DNA from: Salaquimonas sp.
GTDB lineage: Bacteria > Pseudomonadota > Alphaproteobacteria > Rhizobiales > Rhizobiaceae
Length of the DNA: 32,821 bases
Direction: 5' to 3'
Assembly: GCA_028289365.1 (NCBI GenBank)
Contig: JANQQM010000048.1
Span: 1-32,821, forward strand
A program made the translations under genes and the position numbers. The notes below the pieces were generated by a model that ran no database searches, was not told the origin of the DNA, and saw only the letters and a list, made by a program, of their open reading frames with translations. Shown piece by piece: positions 1 to 7,748 of the stretch; position 1 is the stretch's first letter, and the number at the start of each line of letters is the position of its first letter.

Positions 1-878
1 GTGTCCTTGCCGGAAAACGCGCCACCGCCATGGGGCGCTGCACCCCCATAGGTGTCGACAATGATCTTGCGCCCGGTCAGCCCGGCATCACCATCCGGCC
101 CGCCTACCACGAATTTGCCGGTCGGGTTGATGTACCAGTTGCAGTCATCGGCAATCTTCAGATCGCTAAGTGCAGTCCGGATGTAAGGCTCGACTACGGA
201 GCGTACCTTGTTTGAATCCCAGCTCTCATCCAGATGCTGGGTCGACAAAACGATCTGCGTTACTTCGGCCGGTTTGCCGTCGACATAACGAATGGTGACC
301 TGGCTTTTTGCATCCGGTCCCAGCTTTGCGGCATCCCCTTCGCCGGAATGGCGGGCCTCAGCGAGTAGTTCAAGTATCTTGTGCGCATAATAAATCGGCG
401 CCGGCATGAGATCGGGCGTCTCATTGCAGGCATAGCCGAACATTATTCCCTGATCACCGGCACCTTCCTCGCCCTGCCGGTCTGCGGCATTGTCGACGCC
501 CTGGGCGATATCAGCCGATTGTGAATGCAACAGCACATCAATCTTGGCAGTCTTCCAGTGAAAACCATCCTGTTCATAGCCGATAGATCGAATCGCCCGA
601 CGCGCAGCAGAGCGAAAACGCCCGGCATTGATGACGTCATTGCCTTTCTTGTCTTTCTTGATCAGCGAGGGCGGAAGGCGAACCTCACCGGCAATTACGA
701 CGCGATTGGTCGTCGCCAATGTCTCACATGCCACGCGGACCGACCACGGATCGGAGCCATTCTTGCGGGCTTCGCGATAAATCAGATCCACGATTTCATC
801 CGAAACGCGATCACAGACCTTGTCGGGATGTCCTTCGGAAACGGATTCGCTCGTAAATAGATAGTCTTCGCGTACCAT
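1..878 (-). CDS. metK: S-adenosylmethionine synthetase (MetK), 3' end outside window
   Basis: Methionine adenosyltransferase makes SAM from methionine and ATP in the cytoplasm. The minus-strand frame opens with [20 protein letters not shown], the family's N-terminal ATP-binding signature. It also carries [11 protein letters not shown], the second signature, at about residue 140, and a [14 protein letters not shown] stretch near the window edge. About 292 codons are visible and no stop is reached. Family members are roughly 390-425 residues, so about a quarter is missing beyond base 1. The ATG at 876-878 has a GGAG ribosome binding site five bases upstream. Its upstream neighbour is the phrR-type regulator. 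The 128-base gap between them holds a long dyad and a promoter candidate, described separately. Identity is certain; only the C-terminus is unseen. Confidence 0.97.
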   Translation of the reverse strand, partial: MVREDYLFTSESVSEGHPDKVCDRVSDEIVDLIYREARKNGSDPWSVRVACETLATTNRVVIAGEVRLPPSLIKKDKKGNDVINAGRFRSAARRAIRSIGYEQDGFHWKTAKIDVLLHSQSADIAQGVDNAADRQGEEGAGDQGIMFGYACNETPDLMPAPIYYAHKILELLAEARHSGEGDAAKLGPDAKSQVTIRYVDGKPAEVTQIVLSTQHLDESWDSNKVRSVVEPYIRTALSDLKIADDCNWYINPTGKFVVGGPDGDAGLTGRKIIVDTYGGAAPHGGGAFSGKD

Positions 879-885
879 AGGTTCT

Positions 886-899
886 CCATTGCGCAATGG
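886..899. repeat. Perfect 14-bp palindrome overlapping the metK ribosome binding site
   Basis: CCATTGCGCAATGG is its own reverse complement. In the metK transcript it folds as a 5-bp stem with a GCGC loop. Its 3' edge covers two bases of the GGAG ribosome binding site (884-887), so the fold could limit translation of metK. The structure is seen directly; the function is inferred. Confidence 0.5.
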
Positions 900-909
900 C
901 ACGCCTTCG

Positions 910-959
910 CCTGCCTGAGCTGTTCGTGAAAATTTCGCGTGTTTTACAGCTAGGGCAGG
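910..959. repeat. Long interrupted inverted repeat in the metK leader
   Basis: Arms CCTGCCTGAGCTGT (910-923) and ACAGCTAGGGCAGG (946-959) pair as 6 bp, a 2x2 internal mismatch, then 6 bp, around a 22-base loop. It could be an operator flanking the candidate promoter or an RNA hairpin in a longer transcript. I could not match it to a known SAM riboswitch class. Confidence 0.55.
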
Positions 960-968
960 TCAGGTCAA
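941..968 (-). promoter_or_regulatory. Candidate sigma70 promoter of metK
   Basis: On the minus strand TTGACC (963-968, 5 of 6 to consensus) is followed after 16 bases by TAAAAC (941-946, 4 of 6). This would start transcription about 55 bases before the metK ATG. One arm of the inverted repeat described below lies in the spacer. The match comes from reading only; metK could also be reached by read-through from phrR. Confidence 0.4.
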
Positions 969-1006
969 GAGGTTGAACGTCAATCCAACCCCTGATCTGT
1001 GATTAT

Positions 1007-1420
1007 TCACTCATCTTCGCCGGATAGGGCGCGGACCATCTCCACGATCTTGCGGCGGACTTTCGGATCCTTGATTTTCACAAACGCCCTGTTGAGCTGA
1101 AGACCTTCGGTACTCGACAGGAAATCAACCACATAGTTCGTCGATTCGGTCTCGGAAAATCCAGCCCCGGCAGTCTTTCCGGTCGATGGTGCATCTTCGA
1201 AGAAAAACGACACCGGTGTGTTCAGGACATGTGCGATTTCCTGTAGCCTGCTCGCACCTACCCGGTTTGCCCCCTTTTCATATTTCTGGATTTGCTGGAA
1301 AGTTATCCCAAGACTCTCACCAAGCTTTTCCTGGCTCATGCCCAGCATGGTTCGGCGTAGTCGCACCCTGCTGCCAACATGTATATCTATAGGGTTTGGC
1401 CCTTTTTTTTGTTCAGTCAT
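1007..1420 (-). CDS. phrR: XRE-family HTH regulator, PhrR/PraR type
   Basis: A 137-residue cytoplasmic DNA-binding protein. Residues about 15-70 form a Cro/C1-type helix-turn-helix: RVRLRRTMLGMSQEKLGE, then a recognition helix around ITFQQIQKYEKGANR. The C-terminal half, with FLSSTEGLQLNRAFVKI and KVRRKIVEMVRAL, matches the conserved tail of the alphaproteobacterial PhrR/PraR family. In Sinorhizobium medicae phrR lies beside actA (lnt) and responds to acid pH; PraR represses attachment or Reb genes in other rhizobia. The same lnt-phrR-metK order is seen here. The ATG at 1418-1420 has only a weak ribosome binding site. The target genes in this organism cannot be read from the sequence. Confidence 0.82.
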   Translation of the reverse strand: MTEQKKGPNPIDIHVGSRVRLRRTMLGMSQEKLGESLGITFQQIQKYEKGANRVGASRLQEIAHVLNTPVSFFFEDAPSTGKTAGAGFSETESTNYVVDFLSSTEGLQLNRAFVKIKDPKVRRKIVEMVRALSGEDE

Positions 1421-1606
1421 TATATTGCTCGATTATTTGCCGCTAGCGGCAGGTGGGTTTCTTTTGCAGTTTGACACCGCCATTTTCTAATTGCGGGCAC
1501 GGCCGGTCGCCATTCCCCTCTTTTTCTCCTGACAAGAATATCAACTTGAATTCTTGGTCGCCTTGATGCCGGCTGGCTTTCAATTTGAAAACGGTCCGGC
1601 TGCCGC

Positions 1607-1635
1607 ATAATGCGTCTGTTACGCGCAAAGTTCAA
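1607..1635 (-). promoter_or_regulatory. Candidate promoter upstream of phrR
   Basis: In the 233-base gap between lnt and phrR the minus strand reads TTGAAC (1630-1635), a 17-base spacer, and CATTAT (1607-1612), each 4 of 6 to the sigma70 boxes. It would leave a leader of about 180 bases before phrR. No convincing terminator or small gene is visible in the rest of this gap. Confidence 0.3.
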
Positions 1636-1653
1636 TGCCGGTATGGTGCAGCG

Positions 1654-3267
1654 TCAGGTCCGTCTAAACGGCCTGGTTGCAATGAACGCCCCTACCAATA
1701 GCCAAAATAGTAAATTTCCCGTTTTGGAATATATTGTGGCGGGGCTTCTGCCGGGCAATTGCGAATCAATCACCATTCGCTCGCCAAGCGGAGCAATGGC
1801 CAAAACACGGCCATAGGCATCGCTGACCGAGCTGATCCCGTTGTTTGCCGCCCGTACAACCGGCAGACCTTCTTCAACACCCCGCAAAACTGCCTGTCGC
1901 CAATGTTGATAGGGGCCCGGCGTATTTCCGAACCATGCATCATTTGTCAGGTTCAACAACCACTCGGGATCGTGATCCTCATCCAGGATCTGGCCGGGAA
2001 ATATGATCTCATAGCAAATAAGGGGAAGGAATCCACCAGCTGCTTTACCATCGAGCTGCATCCTGCTGCGCCCGGCTTCAAACCCTCCCTGAAGATGCGT
2101 CAATTGCTGGATTCCCATGGATTCTGCCATTTCCTGAAATGGCAGATATTCACCAAACGGGACGAGATGCACTTTGTCTGCCGCTCCGGTAATTTCGCCT
2201 TGATCGTTGATCGTATAAATCGAATTGAAGACACGCTGTCTTGTTTGACCCGGCGCTGGCGGCTCCGTACGTATGGCCCCGGCTACCAAAATCGTATCTG
2301 GAGGCAGCAATTCACCCAACGCGGTCAACGCATCTGCCCGCTCGGTCAGAATGAATGGGAAAGTCGATTCCGGCCAGATTAGAACGGTGATTTGTGATAA
2401 ATCCGGTAATTCCTCTTGGTCATCTCCCCGGGACAGGTCCAGAAGCAGGTTGAAATTGCGCTCTTCAACCGCCGTCACCCATTTTTCAGCCTGATCGATC
2501 GCTGGCTGAACAATTCGCAGCCGCACATCGGAAACCATTTCCTGCGAACTGTCTTTGAGGCGATACCAACCATATCCGGCATCAGCCGCAATCAGGAGCA
2601 AACCGGCGCAAAAAGTCAGCAAGGCGCCTTTTCTGGCGCCCGGCGCACCTGCGATAATTAGTGAAGGCATTGCAAAAATAGGGATGGACAGGACTGTCAC
2701 ACCGTAAACGCCCAGGATTGAAGCCTTCTGCATTAGGATCGGGGTGGTCAAGGCGGCATAGCCAATCGTGTTCCAGGGAAACCCGGTTAGGATGGTTCCG
2801 CGCAAATACTCCGCCAGCCCGATACTCGCACCAAGTATAAGCAGGCGCCGCCAGTCCTGCGTCCACAAGAACCGGGCGAGAACCATCCCCAGCCCATAGA
2901 ATATGGCCAGCCCCGCCGGTAGCAGGATCACTGCAAAAGGCAACATCCAGGCGAATTGCTCGGCTTCGACTAGAAAGGCGCTCCCGATCCACCAAAGCCC
3001 GGCAAGGAAATAGCCAAATCCGAAACTCCAGCCGACCTTGAATGCTCGCCAGGCCTTGCCAATGACGGAATTGCCCGGATCAGCCGCTGTCGCATCCAGA
3101 AGCCAGACAAGCACCGGGATGGTAATGAACAAGATTACGAAGAAATCGAAAGGCGGCATTGAAAGCGCCGAGAACGCGCCGGCCAGAAATGCGTAGATAC
3201 TCCTGCGCCAACCCCAGCTCAGGATTAGATGACCTGCAAATCGTTCGCAGACTGCGCTGATACCCAA
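1654..3267 (-). CDS. lnt: Apolipoprotein N-acyltransferase
   Basis: Lnt transfers an acyl chain from phospholipid to the N-terminal cysteine of lipoproteins, the last maturation step, in the inner membrane. The 537-residue protein begins with several membrane segments (about residues 22-225), followed by a periplasmic nitrilase-fold domain and a last membrane segment near 517-530. The catalytic triad is visible: Glu300 in IWPEST, Lys365 in ADKVHLVPFGEYLP, and Cys418 in LICYE. The start is a TTG (3265-3267). An in-frame stop lies just upstream, the next Met (residue 37) is past the first membrane helix, and AGGGTGA is placed as a ribosome binding site. It ends the phoH-ybeY-corC-lnt run, 53 bases after the CBS gene. 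In Sinorhizobium the homologue is actA, needed for acid tolerance. Confidence 0.96.
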   Translation of the reverse strand: MGISAVCERFAGHLILSWGWRRSIYAFLAGAFSALSMPPFDFFVILFITIPVLVWLLDATAADPGNSVIGKAWRAFKVGWSFGFGYFLAGLWWIGSAFLVEAEQFAWMLPFAVILLPAGLAIFYGLGMVLARFLWTQDWRRLLILGASIGLAEYLRGTILTGFPWNTIGYAALTTPILMQKASILGVYGVTVLSIPIFAMPSLIIAGAPGARKGALLTFCAGLLLIAADAGYGWYRLKDSSQEMVSDVRLRIVQPAIDQAEKWVTAVEERNFNLLLDLSRGDDQEELPDLSQITVLIWPESTFPFILTERADALTALGELLPPDTILVAGAIRTEPPAPGQTRQRVFNSIYTINDQGEITGAADKVHLVPFGEYLPFQEMAESMGIQQLTHLQGGFEAGRSRMQLDGKAAGGFLPLICYEIIFPGQILDEDHDPEWLLNLTNDAWFGNTPGPYQHWRQAVLRGVEEGLPVVRAANNGISSVSDAYGRVLAIAPLGERMVIDSQLPGRSPATIYSKTGNLLFWLLVGAFIATRPFRRT

Positions 3268-3320
3268 TTCGAATCACCCTGTTTCGATCAGGATTAGCGA
3301 TAAACCCTACCGGGCGTGGG

Positions 3321-4475
3321 TCAAGCGTTCTTGGTTCCTGTTTCGACTGGCTGTTCGTTTGGACGCCTCGGGCGTTTCCGCTTCGAGCGTGCAACCTGGA
3401 CCCGTTTGATCCGTCGTGGATCGGCATCAATCACGCTGAACTCGAAGCCCAGAGCCTCGATAACCTCGCCACGAATGGGCACTCTGCCGATCAATGCAAA
3501 GATCAATCCGCCAATTGTGTCGACATCTTCCGAATGTTCGCCCACCTGGAAATCATTGCCTACGACTTCCGCCACATTATCCAGTTCCGACTTGGCATCG
3601 ATGACAAATACGCCTTCGGATATTTCCTCGATCAGCGGCTGCTCGTCATCATCATGTTCATCTTCAATATCGCCAACAATCACTTCGACAATGTCTTCCA
3701 GCGAGACAATTCCGTCGGTTCCACCATATTCGTCAATCACCAGTGCCATCTGAATTCGTGTGGCCTGCATGCGGGCCATCAGATCGGAAGCCAGCATCGA
3801 TGGCGGCACGAAAAGCACCTTGCGGATCAGTTTCAGCGCGTCCAGTGATTTGTCGAGCCTGACTTTTCGCAAGTCCAGATTTGAGGCAAGCGGTCTTTTT
3901 CGCGATGCGATTTCAGATTTGCTGAGCGCAGAGGTCTTGGTGATGAAGGCAACGACATCACGTATGTGCACCATGCCGCGCGGGTCATCCAGCGTGTCCT
4001 GGTAGACCGGCATGCGCGAATGACCGGATGCTTCAAATTGTTTGAGAAGTTCACCAAGCGTTGTGTTGATTTCAGCCGCTTCAATATCGGCGCGCGGCAC
4101 CATCAGGTCTTCGACTCTGAGGTCCTGCAAGCGCAAAATGCTGTTCAGCATCAACTTTTCTTCGTCAGAAAAGACGTGCGAATTCAGACTGCCTTCTGCC
4201 AGGGCATCGGCAAGATCGTCCCGCAGGCTTGCTGAGGCCGGTTTTCTTGGAGAAAAGAGTTTCGCCAGCCAACCGCCTCGCGAAGTTCCGTTTACTTGCT
4301 CCGGCGCGGGCTTACTATCTTCCGATTTGGCCACAAGAGGGTGGGTAGCATGTTTTCCGGCACCATCTTCGGCCGGTTTTACATTTGGCTTGAAGTCCCT
4401 CGGACTCGGAGGTTCAGGGTCTTCGCTCTGCACGCTTTCGCGTTCAGGCGATTGACTATTTTCGTTTGTACTCAT
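3321..4475 (-). CDS. tlyC: CBS-domain / CorC_HlyC protein (TlyC/YbeX-like)
   Basis: A 384-residue soluble protein of the CorC/YbeX family. Residues 1-80 are polar, rich in Pro, Ser, Glu and Lys, and probably disordered. A tandem CBS pair follows: RVEDLMVPRADI starts the first repeat (about 118), and VPPSMLASDLMARMQATRIQMALVIDEYGG lies in the second (about 225-260). The C-terminal transporter-associated CorC_HlyC domain contains VDTIGGLIFALIGRVPIRGEV. There is no DUF21 membrane domain, which fits YbeX rather than full HlyC/CorB proteins. YbeX has been linked to Mg/Co efflux and more recently to ribosome metabolism. The gene sits between ybeY (65-base gap) and lnt, as in E. coli. The labels hemolysin and magnesium transport are historical and not shown by the sequence. 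Confidence 0.9.
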   Translation of the reverse strand: MSTNENSQSPERESVQSEDPEPPSPRDFKPNVKPAEDGAGKHATHPLVAKSEDSKPAPEQVNGTSRGGWLAKLFSPRKPASASLRDDLADALAEGSLNSHVFSDEEKLMLNSILRLQDLRVEDLMVPRADIEAAEINTTLGELLKQFEASGHSRMPVYQDTLDDPRGMVHIRDVVAFITKTSALSKSEIASRKRPLASNLDLRKVRLDKSLDALKLIRKVLFVPPSMLASDLMARMQATRIQMALVIDEYGGTDGIVSLEDIVEVIVGDIEDEHDDDEQPLIEEISEGVFVIDAKSELDNVAEVVGNDFQVGEHSEDVDTIGGLIFALIGRVPIRGEVIEALGFEFSVIDADPRRIKRVQVARSKRKRPRRPNEQPVETGTKNA

Positions 4476-4540
4476 GTTTCCATTTGTTGCCCGGTATCTG
4501 AAACCGGTTTGCCCATTGATGAAGTAATAATTTGTCCGCT

Positions 4541-5032
4541 TCAGGCATTTGCATAGGGGTCACTGATCCCCAAACTTGCCAGTACACTGCCTTCCAAAGC
4601 TTCCATTACTACTGCTTCTTCCTCACTTTCATGATCATATCCGAAAAGATGAAAAAATCCATGAACGATCAGATGACTAAAATGGTGCTTGAAAGGCTTG
4701 TTTTCCAGTTCTGCTTCTTCATTAACGGTCTCAAAGGCTAATAAAATGTCACCCAGGACCGGCCCACCGACTTCGTCCGGCGTAATTTCCCTGCCGGGAA
4801 ACGACAATACATTTGTCGGTTTGTCGACATTTCGCCATCGGCCGTTCAATTCCCGCATTTTCTCGTCATTGGTTAACAAAATGCTTAATTCGCTGCCTGG
4901 CGCCAGCTTCAAAGATCCAGTGTTTATCGCGGCCGATATCGCCGCTTCGACCCAGGGAAATAGTGCTTGCTCATCCGGCCAGCCATCACATTCCACAGTA
5001 ATGTCGATCAATGGCAAATTTTCTTTTGCCAC
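4541..5032 (-). CDS. ybeY: Endoribonuclease / rRNA maturation factor YbeY
   Basis: YbeY is a zinc metalloprotein needed for 16S rRNA 3' end processing and ribosome quality control. The 163-residue protein has the family metal site HGFFHLFGYDH, giving His124, His128 and His134. Upstream are the conserved RNVDKPTNVLSFP and GDILLAFETV blocks. Length is normal. The start is GTG at 5030-5032, six bases after the phoH stop codon, so the two are probably translationally coupled. In Sinorhizobium the homologue affects sRNA regulation, which is known for the family and not visible here. Confidence 0.95.
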   Translation of the reverse strand: MAKENLPLIDITVECDGWPDEQALFPWVEAAISAAINTGSLKLAPGSELSILLTNDEKMRELNGRWRNVDKPTNVLSFPGREITPDEVGGPVLGDILLAFETVNEEAELENKPFKHHFSHLIVHGFFHLFGYDHESEEEAVVMEALEGSVLASLGISDPYANA

Positions 5033-5038
5033 CGGATT

Positions 5039-6082
5039 TCAACCCTGCTTGTTTTCGGCCGAAGCTCGGTTCTTCGCAGCGGCGGAATCGTAGGCGTTGA
5101 CGATGTCGCTAACAAGTCGATGCCTCACGACGTCGGAGGATTTGAACTCGATCATTGAAATGCCCTCAATTCCCCTGAGTAGCTTCAACGCCTCCACCAA
5201 GCCGGATTTCTGACCCGGCGGCAAGTCAATCTGGCTGGGATCGCCCGTAACGATCATCCGCGAATCCTCACCAAGCCGGGTCAGGAACATCTTCATCTGC
5301 ATTGAGGTACAATTCTGCGCCTCATCGAGAATGACTGCAGCATTGGCAAGCGTTCGCCCCCGCATGAAGGCCAATGGTGCAATTTCGATAATGCCGGAGG
5401 AAACAGCCCGTTCAACCTTGTCACCGGCAATCATGTCGTAAAGCGCATCATAAAGTGGCCGCAGATAGGGATCGACCTTGTCCTTCATGTCGCCAGGAAG
5501 GAATCCAAGCCGTTCGCCGGCCTCGACTGCCGGTCTGGAGAGAATAATCCTGTCGACCGCGCCACGTTCCAAAAGGGAGGCCGCATAGGCAACCGCCAGA
5601 TAGGTCTTGCCGGTCCCCGCCGGTCCGGTGCCAAACACCAGCTCGCTGCGATCCATCGCGCGAATATAAGCGTCCTGTGTCGGAGTACGCGCCGAGATCG
5701 CTTTTTTGCGGGTTCCGATCTGCGCCATCGACAGCCGGCCGCCTTTCTCGATATTGGGCAATTGCGGCTGGTCATCGGATGCTGCCATTCGAACGGCGCC
5801 ATCGACATCCCCGCGCTCCAGCGATTCGCCCTTTTCGAGTTGCTCATAGAGATATTCAAGCGCCACGCGCGCCTGCCCTACCCCGTCAGCTGATCCACGC
5901 AGGTCCACCTGATTGCCGCGCGCGACCGCGTCGACGCCGAGATGCTGCTCGATCATCGCAAGATGCTCGTCAAATTGCCCAAATAATTCCGTTGCCAGCC
6001 GATTGCTTTCAAAAGACAGCACAACATGCTCGAGATTATCAGCTTCCGCTACGGAATTCTGACGCTTTTCTTGTGCGCTCAA
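5039..6082 (-). CDS. phoH: PhoH-family ATPase (YbeZ)
   Basis: A 347-residue P-loop ATPase of the PhoH/YbeZ family, thought to act in RNA metabolism together with YbeY. Walker A is GPAGTGKT (residues 153-160) and Walker B is ILDEAQN (251-257). The sensor region VTGDPSQIDLP is at 278-288. The N-terminal 90 residues form the KH-like segment usual in YbeZ. The start codon is TTG (6080-6082) with a strong GGAGAG ribosome binding site; the next Met is residue 42, well inside the conserved region. It opens the phoH-ybeY-corC-lnt operon after a 172-base gap. The symbol ybeZ would be equally suitable. Confidence 0.94.
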   Translation of the reverse strand: MSAQEKRQNSVAEADNLEHVVLSFESNRLATELFGQFDEHLAMIEQHLGVDAVARGNQVDLRGSADGVGQARVALEYLYEQLEKGESLERGDVDGAVRMAASDDQPQLPNIEKGGRLSMAQIGTRKKAISARTPTQDAYIRAMDRSELVFGTGPAGTGKTYLAVAYAASLLERGAVDRIILSRPAVEAGERLGFLPGDMKDKVDPYLRPLYDALYDMIAGDKVERAVSSGIIEIAPLAFMRGRTLANAAVILDEAQNCTSMQMKMFLTRLGEDSRMIVTGDPSQIDLPPGQKSGLVEALKLLRGIEGISMIEFKSSDVVRHRLVSDIVNAYDSAAAKNRASAENKQG

Positions 6083-6254
6083 GATTTGCTCTCCGTGTAA
6101 ATCCTGTTTCCTTTTGGAAAGGCATCCGGGCCTCCGGACGGTCGGCTGTCGAATTTATGGATAAATCTTCGGATGCCCAAGGCCGCAAATGCCAAGGCAC
6201 CAAATCTTGGCGCAAAATTCATTCTAGGTGGGTCACAATACAGCCGCTGTGTGC
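6083..6254 (-). promoter_or_regulatory. miaB-phoH intergenic region with several short dyads
   Basis: This 172-base gap precedes the phoH operon. Three inverted repeats are visible. GCCAAG/CTTGGC (6191-6211) lies about 45 bases after the miaB stop. GGCATCCG/CGGATGCC (6121-6128 and 6170-6177) has a 41-base loop. TTTCC/GGAAA with a 4-base loop (6107-6120) is just upstream of the phoH ribosome binding site. None is followed by a T run on the minus strand, so I do not call a terminator. I see no clean sigma70 promoter. Confidence 0.35.
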
Positions 6255-7700
6255 TCAAATCGCTTCCGCCATGAGGGAATTGGGTCCGGAACTCGTGATT
6301 CGTACTTTGATAATGTCGCCGATTTTTATGGCATTTGCATCAATAATCACGGATTGCAGCCAAGGCGACCGGCCAATTAGTTGTCCCGGCAGACGACCTG
6401 GTTTCTCGATCAGAAGATCAATGGTTTTTCCGACACAATCGCGGTTAAACGCTGCCTGTTGGGAATTCAACAATTCCTGCAGAATTGCCAGCCTTTCGCT
6501 TTTCACCATTTCTTCGACCTGTTCTTCCATATCCGCACCAGGTGTTCCGGGCCGTGGGCTGTATTTGAAAGAAAATGCCTGTGCGTAGCCAATATCCCTG
6601 ATCAAGTTGAGTGTTTCTTCAAATTCTTCATCACTTTCGCCGGGGAAACCCACGATGAAATCGCCCGATAGCGCGATATCCGGCCGAGCATTTCGTATCT
6701 TTTCCACGACATCAAAATAGTGCGCGCGATCATGATGTCGATTCATCGCCTTCAGAATGCGATCGCTGCCGGCCTGTACCGGCAAATGCAGATAGGGCAT
6801 CAATTTCAGCAGGTCGCGATGCGCCTCGATCAGGCTGTCATCCATGTCGATTGGATGGCTGGTCGTGTACCGCAACCGGCTTATTCCTTCGATTTCGCTC
6901 AAGATTTCCAGCAATTCACCCAAACGGCAGCTTGTGCCGTCATCGCCTTTGCCATGCCATGCATTGACATTCTGCCCCAGCAAGGTGATTTCGCGAACAC
7001 CGGAATCTGCCAGACGCTTCGCCTCTTCGACAATTTGCCCGACCGGTCGCGAAACCTCCGCCCCTCGCGTATAGGGAACCACGCAAAAGGTACAAAACTT
7101 GTCGCACCCTTCCTGGATGGTAAGGAATGCCGAAACCCCTCTCGACTTGATTTGCTGACGGGTCGGCGCAGGCAGGTCGTTGAATTTTTCGTCAATCTCA
7201 AATCCGGTTGCTACCGTCCGCTTTCCCTGTTTTGCCTTGGCGACATATTCACCAATCCGGTGATAGGTCTGTGGCCCGGCAACAATATCGACGACCGGCG
7301 CGCGCGCCATCATTTCCTCGCCCTCGGCCTGGGCGACACAACCGGTAACGGCGATCAGCAGGTCCTTGCCTTCCTGTGCCCGTTCGTTTCGCAATTTGCG
7401 TAACCGGCCCAGATGCGAATACACCTTCTCGGCGGCTTTTTCCCGTATATGGCAGGTATTCAGAATAACTAGATCAGCGTCTTCCTGTGTCTCGCATGCC
7501 GTATAGCCGTCATTCGACAAGGCATCACCCATGCGCTCGGAATCATAGACATTCATCTGACAGCCAAACGTCTTGATGAATACCTTTTTGCCAGCGCCTG
7601 CTGTTCCTTGCGGATCAGCAACGTTGTCAGCCTGGATTGTGTTGATCTGATCTGTTTCGGCTATTTCAACCATATGCCTGTCATCTTCTGCCTTCGACAT
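6255..7700 (-). CDS. miaB: tRNA-2-methylthio-N6-dimethylallyladenosine synthase (MiaB)
   Basis: MiaB is a radical-SAM enzyme with two [4Fe-4S] clusters that adds a methylthio group to i6A37 of tRNAs. The N-terminal UPF0004 domain supplies Cys47 (TFGCQMN), Cys83 (NTCHIREKA) and Cys121 (TGCVAQ). The radical-SAM motif is CDKFCTFC with Cys199, Cys203 and Cys206. A TRAM domain for tRNA binding closes the protein (about 418-480). At 481 residues, length is slightly above usual because of an N-terminal extension of about 37 residues. A second possible start, ATG at 7671-7673, would remove nine residues. It lies between olsA and phoH. A 7-bp hairpin abuts the first start codon and is listed separately. 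Confidence 0.96.
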   Translation of the reverse strand: MSKAEDDRHMVEIAETDQINTIQADNVADPQGTAGAGKKVFIKTFGCQMNVYDSERMGDALSNDGYTACETQEDADLVILNTCHIREKAAEKVYSHLGRLRKLRNERAQEGKDLLIAVTGCVAQAEGEEMMARAPVVDIVAGPQTYHRIGEYVAKAKQGKRTVATGFEIDEKFNDLPAPTRQQIKSRGVSAFLTIQEGCDKFCTFCVVPYTRGAEVSRPVGQIVEEAKRLADSGVREITLLGQNVNAWHGKGDDGTSCRLGELLEILSEIEGISRLRYTTSHPIDMDDSLIEAHRDLLKLMPYLHLPVQAGSDRILKAMNRHHDRAHYFDVVEKIRNARPDIALSGDFIVGFPGESDEEFEETLNLIRDIGYAQAFSFKYSPRPGTPGADMEEQVEEMVKSERLAILQELLNSQQAAFNRDCVGKTIDLLIEKPGRLPGQLIGRSPWLQSVIIDANAIKIGDIIKVRITSSGPNSLMAEAI

Positions 7701-7725
7701 CTGCGGGTTTCTCTAGCGCCCGCAG
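7701..7725 (-). repeat. GC-rich hairpin abutting the miaB start codon
   Basis: CTGCGGG (7701-7707) and CCCGCAG (7719-7725) form a perfect 7-bp stem around an 11-base loop. The stem ends directly at the miaB ATG (7698-7700). The only ribosome-binding-like purines (GAGAAA) fall in the loop. It could modulate initiation, or the true start may be the downstream ATG. Confidence 0.45.
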
Positions 7726-7748
7726 GTCCGCGATTCAAGCAATTCCGC

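Noticed and set aside
884-968. SAM-II or SAM/SAH riboswitch before metK
   Set aside because: Only scattered similarity to the SAM/SAH aptamer; the loop pyrimidines needed for its pseudoknot with the ribosome binding site are not properly placed. Kept only as an unassigned structured leader.
1421-1653. Small protein gene between lnt and phrR on the minus strand
   Set aside because: Two overlapping short frames exist, but neither has a good ribosome binding site or recognisable sequence, and they disagree in frame.
3255-3290. tRNA-like T-loop string ATTCGAATC near the lnt start
   Set aside because: No acceptor, D or anticodon stems fit in the 53-base gap.
4868-4890. CtrA-like TTAA...TTAA site
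   Set aside because: The spacing is eight rather than seven bases and it lies inside the ybeY coding sequence.
6150-6165. DnaA-box-like TTATCCATA in the phoH leader
   Set aside because: A single copy with a mismatch to TTATCCACA, no cluster and no origin-associated genes.
5677-6588. Long open frame on the plus strand opposite phoH and miaB
   Set aside because: It mirrors the reading frames of two strongly conserved genes, has Arg/Pro/Ala-rich low-information protein and no family motifs or ribosome binding site.
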